NCBI RefSeq assembly: GCF_036785885.1
Contig: NC_092322.1
Location: forward strand, 16,576,466-16,640,465
Reading direction: 5' to 3'
Length of the DNA stretch: 64,000 nt
Source of the DNA: Coffea arabica
Lineage: Eukaryota; Streptophyta; Magnoliopsida; Gentianales; Rubiaceae
Part shown: one piece after another, positions 10,025 to 22,600 of the stretch
Layout of the letters: each line of letters begins with the position of its first letter
Position numbering within the stretch: the stretch's first letter is position 1
Position numbers and translations under genes: made by a program
Notes under the pieces: model-generated
Seen by the model: only the letters and a program-made list of their open reading frames with translations
What the model was told of the DNA's origin: nothing
Databases searched by the model: none

Positions 10025-13000
10025 GGCTACGTTTGGTTCTACAGAATTAGAATTGAATTAGAATTGAAATTCTATAGAATTGGAATTCTATGAATTAAAA
10101 TTCCAAATCATTTCAATTCTTTCGTTTGGGAAATGTATAGAATTGATACGGAATTTATTTGAAATTTCAAATTCTTTGTTTGTATGAGAGAAGAATTCAT
10201 TAGGAATTAGAATTGTTTTCATGAAACATTTGCTTACATAAAATTTTTCTTTTTTTTTCTTTTTTATATAATAATTTCTTTTTTTCTTACATTTAGCTAA
10301 TTTTTACTAAAGATTTAAAAGAAAGAACCAATTTGTGCCTTTAATAATTTATTTTTTCCCACTCTCATATCAATTTCTTTGGTGAACATTTCCAGATGGT
10401 ATAGATATTGGCATCCAACCAAAATTGGACCTCACCCCCTTAAAAGTAAATCCCCAATGACACTAGCATATTTCTTAAAACATGGTAGAATATTGGACAG
10501 TGAATTAGTCACTAATTAACTCAAATAGTACGTTTGTAAAACAATTTAATTAACATTCTCAACAAATAAATTCAGTTTACTTGACAGACAAAGGAAACAA
10601 TCTCAATTAAGAAGCAACAAAAAAGGAAGACCCCAAAGCATACAGCTCTGCTCCCCAACTAAAGACCCTACAGCAAGCTCCATGGTATGACACATCCAGC
10701 ACTTAGAATGCTGGTCCATAAGTCAATACCTTAAGTACCTAGATATGAAGAACATCAGATATTGGTGAATACCATGGATAATGCAAACAAATTTCAGCAT
10801 CTCAACAGCAAGCTACGTCTCACACAAGTAGGTTTATTCTTCCAAAGGCACAGGACTGACTCACAAATAAAGATCTCAGACATTCTTAGCAGAGTTTATG
10901 AATTCAACTAAGCAGGACGGCGAAAATCAATCAAGAACTTTTCCTATTTGTTCCATATGTTCTTCATTTTCTTAAAAATAAATGACAAGAAAATGACAAA
11001 AGAACTCATCAGAATTTAAAAAGTCATGGATACACGATGGAGTAGTAACAACTTTTACTTGCTCTACTTGGGCTTCCAGCAATCAGCTCAACTTCTTCTA
11101 CAAAAACAACTTCAACTGGAGATTACCCAAAAAAAAAATCAATTACCAATGTGCATCAATAGCCAATCCTTTTTTAAGTCATCTCCGAGACCAGAAAAAG
11201 TGTCATACTTTGTCCTGTCATTCATAAGTAAGTCAATACCCTTCAACAATTGAAATCTATCCAATTCAATTTTAGAAATCTATCCAGCACACTGCAACAA
11301 AAGAAAGAAACAGAAAAGTCCCGACAAAGCTTTCTTTCTAGAAACAAGACTACATTGTGGAGCCTCCGGTTCCAATTTCTGTCACCAATCAAACTGGAAG
11401 TCAGTAATGACCCCTGTATTTTGAATTCCATATCCATTCAAGCAGTAGTATGATGTCGTTCATTTTCCCCCAAAAAGAGACCATATATATCAAAGAGCTC
11501 AAGTGAACATTGACAGAAAGAGAGATTACTAAATCACTCAAAATGCAGAAGACAAAGGATAAGTCAGTAGAAAGTGGATTTAAGTGCTCAAAGCATGCCA
11601 AACATCCAAGCTGCAGGCAAAAATCAAATTTTTACTTAATGACCTTCATGCATATGTGAATTAACAACTTCAAAGAAGTCTCAAGCACCAGTTAAAACAT
11701 AAAAGACCTTGGTAATTGCTGGTAAAACTATTTTAGCATACATCTATATATCAAACTCTAGTTGAATAACTGCGACAACGTACATACACAGGACTTATCT
11801 ATTGACTGGAAGCCAAGGTTCTCCAAATTCACTACATTATCTAACATGTACAATAAACGATAACAGTAATCTATGCGTCCTCAGCATCACTCATGCTTGG
11901 ACGAGTATCAATATAGAATTCTGAGTCCAAACCATCCATGATCCTTCCTCTGTTTACCAACATGTAGATGTACCGGCTTTGTCAAATTGGGCACCAAATT
12001 TGACAACATTGTGGAGCCTCCGGTTCCAATTTCTTTCCTTTAATGTTTAAATGGTTGAGGGAGTAATGACAAAATTTCAGTAACCTAATGCCAATTCCTA
12101 AAAGTACATGGTAAACTGAATCTGATTTTTTGTATTTTCCACACCTTCCTATCTTCCATTTTGGACCCAAAGCATTTGGTTCGATGTAAGTTTTTAAGTT
12201 TATATATGTGACCATGTAACATAAGAAGTTCTCAACAAAATTTTCGATGAGGTAGGCCTCCCTTACAGAATGAAATCATAAAACAGTCTAGTCTAAATGT
12301 TAGAAAATACTCTTGTTGCAGGCAGCATAAAAGTGATTTGATCAGTTTCTGGACCAATTTCCTTCTTCTTTTTCTTCCAAGTAAGATAAAATACTAATCT
12401 ACTCCTCCTCTTACACTCTGTGCATCCAAGTAAGTTATGAAAAACCTAGCGAAGGGCAAACTTACCACCGAAACCATGCACTAATAAACTAAACTTTATG
12501 AATGGCAGAGGCAAACATCAAGGCAAGACTCGAGCCATTGAAATCATGCAAGGCCATCAAAAACAAAAATGCCATCCCAGGGACTTCCACCCCATCCAAA
12601 TTACCAAAGCAGGTAGTAAGTACTGAAGTAAGGTGAGAGGGCCGATTCACTGGTACGATCTGAGAGACATCAAATCACTGGCCATCAGAGCACGAAAGGG
12701 GCATAGCCGTTAGAGTCAAAGAAATTCAGAATTCAATATTCAATGCTGCAAAGTTAAAAATCGAAGGCAAAGGAGAGCTTTTAGTTGTTACCTTCCGGAC
12801 TGAAGAACCCAGTTCGGAGCAGTCTTGCGATTGCTGAAGTGATGGGTAGATGCGTGGCAGAGCGATGCCGGAGACGGTGGTGGAAGAGACAAAATGTTAG
12901 GGTGACGGTGAAGGGGATGACGCACAGAAGAAGCACTTGCGGTTGAGGAAAAGTGACTAATTAGATCGCGAGAGAGGGCTGCTCACATAGTTGACCCGAT

Positions 13001-13234
13001 TTTAATTTTTTACCCATTAGGATCCGCGTACTAACCCGAATAGGAGGTGAAATTATGGAATTGGAATTGTAATTCTTAGGTCTTACCAAAGAATTGAATT
13101 TGTGGAATTGATGGCTCGTAGAATTCAAATTGAATTCTAATTTTCTGGCATTGCCGGTGTCCAAACTGAAGAATTGGAATTGGGACCCCAATTCCAATTC
13201 TAAACCCCAATTCTATGGGGAACCAAACGAACCC
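10025..13234. mobile_element. PIF/Harbinger-like element, 3.2 kb, no transposase seen
   Basis: The left end starts GGCTACGTTTGGTTC and the right end, read on the other strand, starts GGGTTCGTTTGGTTC (13 of 15 identical). Each end is flanked by TAA (10022-10024 and 13235-13237), the target duplication of PIF/Harbinger elements. Both ends carry subterminal GAATT-rich repeats (about 10040-10200 and 13050-13205). The 2.7-kb interior has no long open frame, so no transposase or Myb-like partner can be named. It includes a duplicated 29-mer and an exon-like GC-richer block at 12790-12960. It is a large non-autonomous element or a decayed autonomous one. Confidence 0.75.
11352..12034. repeat. Identical 29-bp pair inside the element
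   Basis: Positions 11352-11380 and 12006-12034 are identical over 29 bases (core TGGAGCCTCCGGTTCCAA), 654 bases apart in the same orientation. The bases outside the pair do not match. Confidence 0.7.
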
Positions 13235-13308
13235 TAAAAGAAAATCATGTATTGGTCCAAGTAAATTCATTTACAAAATACATACACTAAAATATTTCAT
13301 GAGTTTAC

Positions 13309-13567
13309 TCTTCACCTACAGGATGCAAGTTTGATTCACCAAGGATGAGGTTGAGCATCACTTTCGATCCTTTTGAGGGAGGGAGGGAGGGAGATGATGG
13401 CTGTTTTGATTTGTGATTCTTTAAAAATCACGTTGAGACTTTTTAAATTCACCAAATCGGTTAAGGTATGAAAAATAACAAATTATAACCTTGCTCATAA
13501 AACAAACTAAATCAAAAAATCATACTTTTTTTGAGCTTAAAAAAAATCACACTTTATGCCTGCATGT
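13309..13567. repeat. Dispersed repeat unit, copy 2, right part
   Basis: It matches 8751-9024, including the (GGGA)n run and the following segment ending TGCATGT. Together with 9402-9795 it makes one complete copy of the unit at 8356-9024. Confidence 0.75.
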
Positions 13568-13851
13568 TTCCTGCGCCTTAGCATTTGAAGATACTCTGCA
13601 ATCTTGGAAAGTTGAGAATTCAGAAATAATGTTAAGCATGGCAACTGCCTCCAAAAATAGTTAAACAGATCTAGTTGCCAGAATGCCAAACATTCGCAGT
13701 ATACAGGAATCAGGATGTCAAATTGTTATTCAATCCTCTAAAGAAGAAAAGAAGCAATAGCTTCTGCAAACAAGGGGAAAGACAAACTCTGAGGATTCAC
13801 GGACATCCAGACAACCACCTTTAAACGAAAGCTGAATCCGTTCAAGACATT
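13568..13851. other. Intergenic, no gene seen
   Basis: A short AT-rich stretch between the repeat unit and the hAT element. Open frames are below 65 aa and unrecognised. Confidence 0.4.
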
Positions 13852-13859
13852 CCCAAAAG

Positions 13860-14574
13860 TAGGGGTGAGCAAATTCGGTTTGTACCGAATTCATACTCGA
13901 ATTCAAATTCAATTTGATAATTTGAAATTGGGTATTTGATAATTTGGTACAAAAGCAATATTTACCGAATTCACCGAATTCTAATATGGTATGAAATAGG
14001 TAATGAAATTATGAATTTAGTAATAACCGATTTCGAATTCGTTTATAAAGAATTGGTTTAGTATTAGTATATACTACTAATATATTATTATATTATGTAG
14101 GTAAATGCTATTAATAATAGTTAGTATATGGTATTGTCATGTACTTATGATAATAATAATATATAATGATGTATAATCTACTATTTTAGTATTTGTTAAT
14201 TGTTATATGACTATAATAATACAAATATACAACAATACATAACATAACCAAAATACTTATTATTTTATACATGACTAGAATTAGATAATATTTAATTAAG
14301 TATAGGTATAATACATAACTATATAGTATAACTATAATACTTATTATTTTAATTAGGCCGAAAACTGCAATTAAAGGATTCAGCAAATTTTTTTTAAAAA
14401 TGAATTCGATTTACCCGAATTCATTACCGTTTTCGAATTCAAATTCGGAATTGAATGAATTCAGGTATTTTCAATTCGAATTTGAAAGCGGTTTAGATTT
14501 CCATAAGTCCAATAATCGAATTTACCGAATTCATATAACCGAATTACCGAATATGCACCGTTTGCTCACTCCTA
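13860..14574. mobile_element. hAT-type non-autonomous element (715 bp)
   Basis: The ends are TAGGGGTGAGCAAA on the left and, on the other strand, TAGGAGTGAGCAAA on the right (one mismatch). Perfect 8-bp target duplications CCCAAAAG lie at 13852-13859 and 14575-14582; 8-bp duplications define the hAT superfamily. Both subterminal regions are full of CCGAATTC-like repeats, typical transposase-binding arrays. The interior is nearly pure A/T with no coding capacity, so movement would need a transposase from elsewhere. Confidence 0.88.
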
Positions 14575-14582
14575 CCCAAAAG

Positions 14583-15480
14583 AAACCAGTGAATTTCATG
14601 ACACATTTATGACCCTAGCCTCTTTTAAACATATGAAAATAAAGATAATAAAATAAACCACCGAAATGCATCAAGATTTCAATTCTAGAACTCTTCCCAT
14701 TATAAAAGGGGGCCCAAAAAAAAAAAAAAAGAAAACACCCCAAACTTGCAGGATGAATATCAGTCATCACAATCACACACAAACTCTGCCTTTCCATGGT
14801 CAAAGACAAACTATAACTGACGGCAGTACTAAACGAAAGAAGAATCAAGTAGAATTGGGAAAGATAAACAACAGATATGCAAATGTCCTGGACAAGTAAT
14901 CATTCAACAACTTAGTTTCAACTAGCGGACACATACTTACGAGCAGAAATGCACGAAGTTCTCCAAAAAAGCAATGCACATCCATTCCAGCTCAGATTTA
15001 GATGAACTTGGTCCAACGACTAACCACAATCCAATTCACAAAATGGTTTGGACCGGTATCTCAGGACAAATGCCTTTCAACTTAAAGCTGGCTTTGGATT
15101 GGATGTTAGACCGAAGTTCATCAAGATTGGGGTTTCCTTCAGTGCAACTCAGTGGGTGCCATGAAGGCTCTATGGTGTACAGAAAAAATTGCAGCAGCCC
15201 CAGTAGATATAAACATAAGCTACAGTAAAACAACCTAGTCAAACACTGCAAGAGACTTTCCAATTTAATTAGAAATGGAACTAGAGGCAACCAACTCAAT
15301 AACCAAGACCTACTAATTGACTAACGAAGAAACGAAGTCCACCAAAGACAAAGATTAGTTTGCAAATTGCAATCACTCAAGATTAATAATAACAGTTTGA
15401 CAACAGTGTAAACTTTGTCAAAAAAGCTAAATAAAGAGATCAATTAAGCTAGTTCAAATATTCCAACACCACTAATCAAG
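14583..15480. other. Intergenic, no gene supported
   Basis: Two overlapping frames of about 85 aa lie on opposite strands near 14974-15299. Neither resembles a known family and neither has gene-like surroundings. A poly(A) run lies at about 14716-14730. Confidence 0.4.
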
Positions 15481-17570
15481 GTATTTACCCATTTCATTAA
15501 TGCACCGATAAGACCACAGCAGGAACATACAACTATTCAAGGGCAATGTGTCCCACAGTTCCCTGGATTTAAGTTGCAATCTGATAATTTTGTATCCACC
15601 GAAGAAAGCTTCCAAGTTATCATCCAGATGGACGTTTCCAGGCTTTAAATCAGGGTGAAAATTATACCATTGCAATGCTCATGCAGGTACTCCAGGCCAT
15701 GTGCTGTATCAAAAGAAATTCTTGTCTACTAGGTCAGTCCAGGCCTTTTTCTCCAGGTTTGAGGTTTATCACAGGCACAAATAGATACTATACAATTACT
15801 GAAAGGTCATTCATATCACTGCAGATCATGCCCAATCATAACTAGCAAAATCAATGAATATCTCCCAATTCCACCTCAGTGACCAATAATACCTTGTCAA
15901 AGAATTTTATGACAAACAAAAAATGGTTACTGGTATTCAAGATAAACATTCACTATTTCCATTCTATTGCTTGTATCTTTCCAGTAAATAATTCAAATTT
16001 ACTGCATACTGTAGGAATGAATATTGTGATGAAATTCTTCACAAACTGAACCAGCTACACAAAATAAATGCAACTACAAAAAATCCCATTTACAGAAAGC
16101 TTTTATCACAAACTTTTTTCCTGCATCCAGAAACAAGATTAGTTTTTCGGTCTAACAATTTGGATGTTGTTGCACAAAATTGTGAATCCTCCTCTAAAGC
16201 TATTAGAAAAGATAATTAAGTTGTCCATAGGACAGTTAATAAACATGATTTTGAACCGTTGTAAAACAGATCTCTTGCATAAAATTCAATGCAAGACTTG
16301 TCATTCAATGTTTGTCACCGAGGAATAAAATAAAATAAATTAAAATTAAGACTTTCCCTTAATTTTCTCACAATTCAATTTAAACTAACATTATCTAAGA
16401 CATGGTTTGAAGTTAAAAAATCTTCCCTGATGTAAAAAATTAGTCTTGATCACTTCAGCCAATTCCTTTCATGTAAAATTCATCATAACTATTTCCATAT
16501 GTTTCAATACCTAGTAAGCTGTCTCTATCAAGTCTGAGCTGACATCAAATCTTCAGTCTGCGATACAAATTCCACTGCTCCCCTGTTCCACCAAAATGAA
16601 CAAGATTTAAAAAAAAAAATATTGATAGATATGGAACTTGCTAGACTAGAAAAAATATCTTGGTACCATTGTGATGTGCCAGTAAGACTTTTTTTTTTTA
16701 TTGCAGATGGTGACCCAATAGCAGCTGTGCAATAAAAACCTATTCTTTAGTTATTATTGCAACTCAGGAACAACCAAATATTAATATTAAAGAATCCCAT
16801 AATCAAGCCTATTGTCAATAAACAACTAAACACCTGGATTTTTCTAAAAAAGGACAGAGAGTTTCTTGGATGAACTATTCAAGGTTACTGCAAGAGAACG
16901 ATATTTTTGCTACACTTCTACTGAATGTCCGTACAATTTAGTACAGCATTTACGATTAAAAGGGAAGTGATCAGAACACTTTTTTTGGATCATACTTAAA
17001 AAGTATGGGTTTAGTCAAACGCAGTTAAAACAAATCAATAACCATGCCTATTCATGGCACCTCAAACGTGAATCCAAAACAAGAAACTATTCTTGAAAGT
17101 TTTTGCACTTTCAAACTGGCTGCACCTTTGGCACCATTTAGGAATTAAAATAAAAGTAACAATTTTATCTTAGAAAAAGTTTTCTTGAAATTACAGAAAT
17201 GCAGCTTAAAACTTCTCTTGAAATTCAAAGTCACAAACTATATTTGCATATGCCATTTCGTTTCTTATTTCCAATAAAATCAAATACTAGCCATCCCAAG
17301 TAAAATTGACAGGCAAGCTAAATTGCTGACACCCATGAATAATGAACAAAAAGGACCTGTACAAGTTACCATTTAAGTGATATGCCACACTGAGGTTCTC
17401 CATGGAAAGATCAACAAGAAGTCTTTTTGAAGAAGTGGTACAAATCCAATTAACGGCAGCAGATTTCTTTGATCTGCCACACTTGTCAATTGAACTTCCC
17501 TAAGTAATGCAGCTTCTCCACCAAACTAAAGACTGTGGAGGTGTTTCACAAAATATGACCAAGAGATCTC
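15481..17570 (-). pseudogene. Truncated LRR receptor kinase pseudogene, duplicate of 25.3-28.4 kb
   Basis: Two exon remains and the intron between them match the receptor kinase gene further right. 17368-17570 corresponds to the part of exon 28128-28469 that encodes the region from the catalytic lysine to the AYRLR end. 15481-15769 corresponds to exon 25278-25432 (GLEYLHEHC and an altered HRD motif) and then runs on into a GDYG-like and GTVGHIA segment before a stop and frameshift. Intron parts near 16500-16700 match 27170-27330. Frameshifts, stops and a degraded HRD (PDL) show it is dead. No exon for the LRR part or last kinase segment is present. It lies just downstream of the PPR gene on the same strand. 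Confidence 0.85.
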
Positions 17571-17695
17571 CTTTAAGGCTCAGTTGCATCAAAGACGATA
17601 AGTGACAACAGGATCCAATTCAAACCTAAATAATGTTAGTTCCTGCAAATTAAAGTTCAGGGGCCAAAATAAATAGCAGGACCAACATGTTGCAA

Positions 17696-19618
17696 CTAAT
17701 GTGAAGGTCCTCTTTGTCCCCCATCCATAAGCTTCTTGCAATCAGGATCAATCTTCAGCATCAACATTAATAGAGAAGAATTGTTCTGATTTTCAGCAGA
17801 TGAATCAAGTAAAATGGAAAAAGTAGATGCATCCAGCAAGAATCCTCTATGAACCATTTCTTCATAATAGACCATCGCATCATCATAATGACCTCCCTTA
17901 AGGAGTCCTTGCAGTATAATATTGTATGTAAAATCATTTGGCAGGCAACCCTTCCCCTCCATCTTTTTTACAAGCTCTTTGGCTTCGATGAGCAGACCTT
18001 CTGAAAGCAGACCAGCAATCATGGTGTTGTATATTCTAACATCAGGATCCAATCCTTTAAGGGAGAGATTGTTGAAAAGTTCTCGAGCGCTATCGAGCCT
18101 CCTGCTTTTGCACAACCCATCAAGCATGATATTGTACATTCCAATGTGAATATTTGTTCCATCAGCTTCCATTGCATGGAATAACTGCAATGCTTCGTCG
18201 ACATGTCCAGTCTTGCATAATCCATCCAACACCACACAGTAAGTATGAAAATCAGGCTTCATGCCAGAAGCTTGCATCTCGTTGAAAATTTCTCGTGCAC
18301 TAAGACACCTTCCTGAACTAAATAACCCCTGCAAGACAGTGGTATAAACAACAATATTAGGTTTTAAACCTTTATGCTGAATCTCTCGAAAGAGATTCAT
18401 GGCTGCTTCCATTTTCTTGGTCTTGGAATAGGCATTTATTAGAATACCATAGCTATGGAGATCAGGTGTAAGGCCGCTAGCAACCATGGTATTGAAAACT
18501 CTCCTTGCGTCATCTATTCGCCTCTGTAAACAGTACCCATCCATTAAGGAACAGTATGTGACCAGATTGGGATTTTGACCTTGCTGGATCATGATCTGGA
18601 ATACCTCTTCAGCATCTTCTATATGCCCTTCCTTACACAGTGCATCCACCACTATAGTGAAAGTAATAACATTTGGAATAATTTTATAAACCTTCATCTC
18701 AGAAAAGATCTTGCCAACATCCTCCCATCTGCTTAAGTTGCACAGACCTTGAATCAAACAACTGTAAGTGACAACATTTGGGGGAATGCCCTTTTCAATC
18801 ATCTCCTGCAAAAGGGCAAGAGCTTCGTCAACCATTTTATCTTTGCAAAAGCTGTCAATGATGGTATTGAACACTTTAACATGCGGCTTACATCTTCTTT
18901 TTTCCATGACTCTCAGGAATTCAATGGCCATTTGAATGTTCCCCAACTTACAGAGCCCATCTATCACAATCAGAAACATAACTTCATCAGGCTTGCAAAG
19001 TTTTTCGAATATTATCTTCTTAAACAATTCTTGTCCCTGGGGGACCCTATGTTCTCGAAAGAGTCCTTTGAGTAGAGTACTAAAAGTGACTACATCAGCA
19101 ACAAGACCACGCTTCATGAAAGCAGCCAACACAGGAAACCCCAAATCCACTCGACCCAAGAGGCAGTAACAATTAATCACAACATTAAGGGTGGCCTCAT
19201 AAGCAGGAATGCCCTTGACACACATATCTCTAAAAAGGGAAATAGCAGATACATAATGATTCTTCATCTTAACAATACGGTCCAGCAATTGATTGAACTG
19301 AATAACACAAGGCAGAGGCCTCATCCGGACCATCTGCCGGTACAAGCTCAGAGCATCATCAAGACTGTCGACATTATTAATATCATTCCTCAATCCCGGT
19401 TGAAACTTCAGAGCTTTTCCAGGATAACTCTTAACTTTGCCACTAACAGCAGAATAAAAAGTTAATTGGGCTTTAGGGTTTGGGAATGCAAAGAGAAATG
19501 ACGCAAGAGTAGTACACCTAGCAGTAGCAGTGGTACCTAATGAAGCTGCTGCTGCTTCCTGAGACTGAGCAATGGAAAGAATTATGGCAGAACAAACTCT
19601 TCTCTGCATCGCCATCAT
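17696..19618 (-). CDS. P-class pentatricopeptide repeat protein, restorer-like
   Basis: An intact, intronless 640-aa frame. Residues 1 to about 70 are rich in Ala, Ser and Arg with few acids and look like a mitochondrial (possibly plastid) targeting sequence. From about residue 103 to 600 there are some 14 tandem 35-aa PPR motifs with hallmark pieces such as VVTYSCLIQGLC, PDLHSYGILI and YNIMLDGLCK. Repeat length is a steady 35 and there is no E, E+ or DYW tail, so it is P-class. The pattern resembles restorer-of-fertility-like proteins, which bind specific organelle RNAs; the target is unknown. The start is the first of three close Mets (1, 2, 4), with no better upstream choice. It sits between a kinase pseudogene and the receptor kinase gene, all on the minus strand. 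Confidence 0.93.
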   Translation of the reverse strand: MMAMQRRVCSAIILSIAQSQEAAAASLGTTATARCTTLASFLFAFPNPKAQLTFYSAVSGKVKSYPGKALKFQPGLRNDINNVDSLDDALSLYRQMVRMRPLPCVIQFNQLLDRIVKMKNHYVSAISLFRDMCVKGIPAYEATLNVVINCYCLLGRVDLGFPVLAAFMKRGLVADVVTFSTLLKGLFREHRVPQGQELFKKIIFEKLCKPDEVMFLIVIDGLCKLGNIQMAIEFLRVMEKRRCKPHVKVFNTIIDSFCKDKMVDEALALLQEMIEKGIPPNVVTYSCLIQGLCNLSRWEDVGKIFSEMKVYKIIPNVITFTIVVDALCKEGHIEDAEEVFQIMIQQGQNPNLVTYCSLMDGYCLQRRIDDARRVFNTMVASGLTPDLHSYGILINAYSKTKKMEAAMNLFREIQHKGLKPNIVVYTTVLQGLFSSGRCLSAREIFNEMQASGMKPDFHTYCVVLDGLCKTGHVDEALQLFHAMEADGTNIHIGMYNIMLDGLCKSRRLDSARELFNNLSLKGLDPDVRIYNTMIAGLLSEGLLIEAKELVKKMEGKGCLPNDFTYNIILQGLLKGGHYDDAMVYYEEMVHRGFLLDASTFSILLDSSAENQNNSSLLMLMLKIDPDCKKLMDGGQRGPSH

Positions 19619-22600
19619 CTTCTGCTTCTACAGCTGAGGAGGATTCTCAAATGTGAATGAATGAACACGCGGTTTAGCTTGGCAAGGTTCATCAGACCAT
19701 ATATCTCAAATGTGAATGACTCGAATGAAATCATGGATACGCGGCGAAATCTAATGGAGTATTTGACTATTTGATCGGTTTCTTCGCTTTTGAAATAGGG
19801 GTAATTTCACAAACCTCCGTTGAGGTTTATGACAATTTCACTCGGCTCCCCTCAGGTTTTATAAATTACCTTGACCTCTCTTGTGACAATAAAATGACTG
19901 TAATGACCTTCATTTAATCGATAATTCACTGTATAATGAAATGAGATTGAAAAAGGAAAAAGAAACCTGACCTTTTCGCCTATCCTATTTACAAGTTATA
20001 ACCAATGACGATTATCTCTCACTTACTGTCATTTCGTTCTCATCTATCAATCACTTCCTCCTATAACTTACTCTCAAATTACCACCAACCATTACTTATA
20101 ACTGCAGCCAATCATATCACAAGTGATCTCTCAAATTCTACTGTATATTCTTGTTTCTCCTTTCTTCTCTTTGGAATTCTTAAATCTCAAGTTTAGTTGA
20201 AGGATTAGATTTGATCATTGAAATAAATTTTGATTTCATGGGCAAACAAAAAAAGAGATGAAGAGGCACGGAATAATAATGGAACAAATAATGCAATCAT
20301 TGGTCAAAAGAGGGAGAGGGACTAAAATTGGTAAATCTTCTAATTTGTCTATCATCCATCCAAAAAACTTTTTAAGATATTAATAAGTACATTTATACTT
20401 CTTTTTATACTCGACAATTGTTGGTTGTGATTTTATTATAGAGATAGAATTCCTTCTCTATTCTTAAGATATTAACATGTTTGGAGATTTGATGGTAGGC
20501 TAGATTATTTTGTTTTGAGAAGGTGCGAGCATTGGGTTTGAAGTTTAGGGTGTGATTAGTTGTAAATAGAATTTTGATTTTTGGCAAAATGAAATTCTTG
20601 AAGATCTGTATAGTCATTATGATACCTTCCTTCTCTTAATCCCATTAGTGCCTAATCTCTCCTAAGGATTTTCTTTTGGGCCATAATGTGGCTCATGTAG
20701 TAGGAGTTGAGTCACTTATATGGTACCAAACCAGAGGAGTTGAGTCCTTGGTTACATCTCTCTCTCTCTCTGTGTCTCTTTATTTTTTTTTTTTCATATT
20801 AAAAAGCAAATTACCGGAAGGTAGCCAAAAGTATTTAACCCCATGCAGACCAATAATGATGCTTAGCAAAGTTGGCCTTAACATCTCTACTACAATAATA
20901 AACTCTCTACCAGCTTTGGTGTTTAAAAAAATGTGTAACTCTAAAAAAAAAAGTGTAACTAAATGTTTTTTTTTATCTATTAATTGTAACTCAACATCTC
21001 CACGTTCAATTATCATGTTAAATTAACCACCACACTTACTAGACTTCCTTGTCCTCCCAACATCTTTTTGTTCACATTTTCTATTTTATAATTAAAGCAT
21101 AAAAATGTATTAGTTGACATACTTAAAAAATCATTTGCTTTTTTTTGTCCTATTTTTTTTTATCAGACTTTTGAAGTTAGTTAATTAAACCTAATCTCAA
21201 ATTTAACCCCAAAAATCGGCAACTCTTGAGGGTGTGTTCTTCCCACTCATATAAACAGATAAAATTCAAAGTCAGAATGGGTGCATGGAAACTTGTTTGC
21301 TAGTGAAAGACACCCAAAGCCTGGCAAGCAAAATAGCTTGGGAAGAGTACAGATAAGATTATTAATTGATTTCACCCCTTTATCGTTAAATGTTTAGTAC
21401 CAAACAAACATACAGGCATTTAAATGATAGTTGATAGGGGGATAAAAGCCAAAATTGTGGAATGCTGTAGAATGTAACACAATTTATTAGACAAAGGTAG
21501 CCTTAAATATTTTCAGACAATTTACTAGACAAAGGGGAGGGGAGTGTGAAGGTTGGCGGTGGCTGCTGGCGGTGGTAGGTGGTGCTAGTATGTGGAAGAA
21601 GAAAAAGGTTTAGGTTTTATTTTATTTTATTTTATTTTTAGTATATTTGAGATTGTGTGTTTTTGGAGTTATTTTTAAGTTGTTTTAAGAGATTGTTATG
21701 GTAGATCCCACAAACAAAAATAGTTTGTTGGAAAAACAGCAAATTCAAACAGATTTTAGCTTTTGATTAACTTTTACTAATTGTCAAAAAAAAAAAAAAA
21801 AAGATTGCTTGTTGGTTTGTCTATATGCATGCATTTGACTCCAAATGTAACTTTAAGTTTTTTATTCTCATCAACCCTTGCTCTTTTTTCTTCAATCTAT
21901 TGCTAAAATATTTCAAAATGATTAGAATTTAGAATTGACCAAGGAAAAAGATAACATAAAAAGATATCTCGAAACCTAAATAATTTGTAACCTAATAATC
22001 AGTACATAAATTCTAAATTCGTCCATGCTAAATGCTCAGAGTTGCTTTCTTGCCTGAAAAGGGGTAATTGTACTTTTCCATTTACAACTATTATGGTAGG
22101 GCTAATGATTCAATCTTGAAACAGGCTTCCTAGTAGTTAAAGATAATTGCTTCATAGAATTCATGAGTAATCTCAGCACACAAATGGGAACACTATTAAT
22201 CAACTTGAGAAAGAAAAATTGATGTAAAGACAACTTGCTAATGAACAAATTAACTAAATTGATTGATATAAAGTATAGCAAGCATATACATTCAAAGAAT
22301 TATGATCAGGCACTTGAAATCCTTGAGATAATATCAACTTATCTGTCACTAAAACTCTTGTAGCTAGATTCAGCAAGAAAAAAACAAAACATAATTGGAT
22401 TTGTAACGCCATAGCATATGACTCCATTAGTGAGTTATATAATCAGTAATATTATTCAGGACTACTTTGGAGAAATATTTTTGCTTTAGTTTGGTCAATT
22501 TATAATATTTTCTTTGAATACTAAGCATGGAAATTTTCTCAACTATTTCAGCAAAAAATCAATAGGGATCTAGTCTAGAATTATATAACCTAAGAAGGAT

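Noticed and set aside
17922..19465. Several + strand frames of 60-108 aa opposite the PPR gene
   Set aside because: Antisense shadows of the PPR repeats.
20676..21026. 116-aa frame (+) and 78-aa frame (minus) over the same DNA
   Set aside because: Overlap on both strands and contain homopolymer-coded Phe/Lys runs; typical chance frames.
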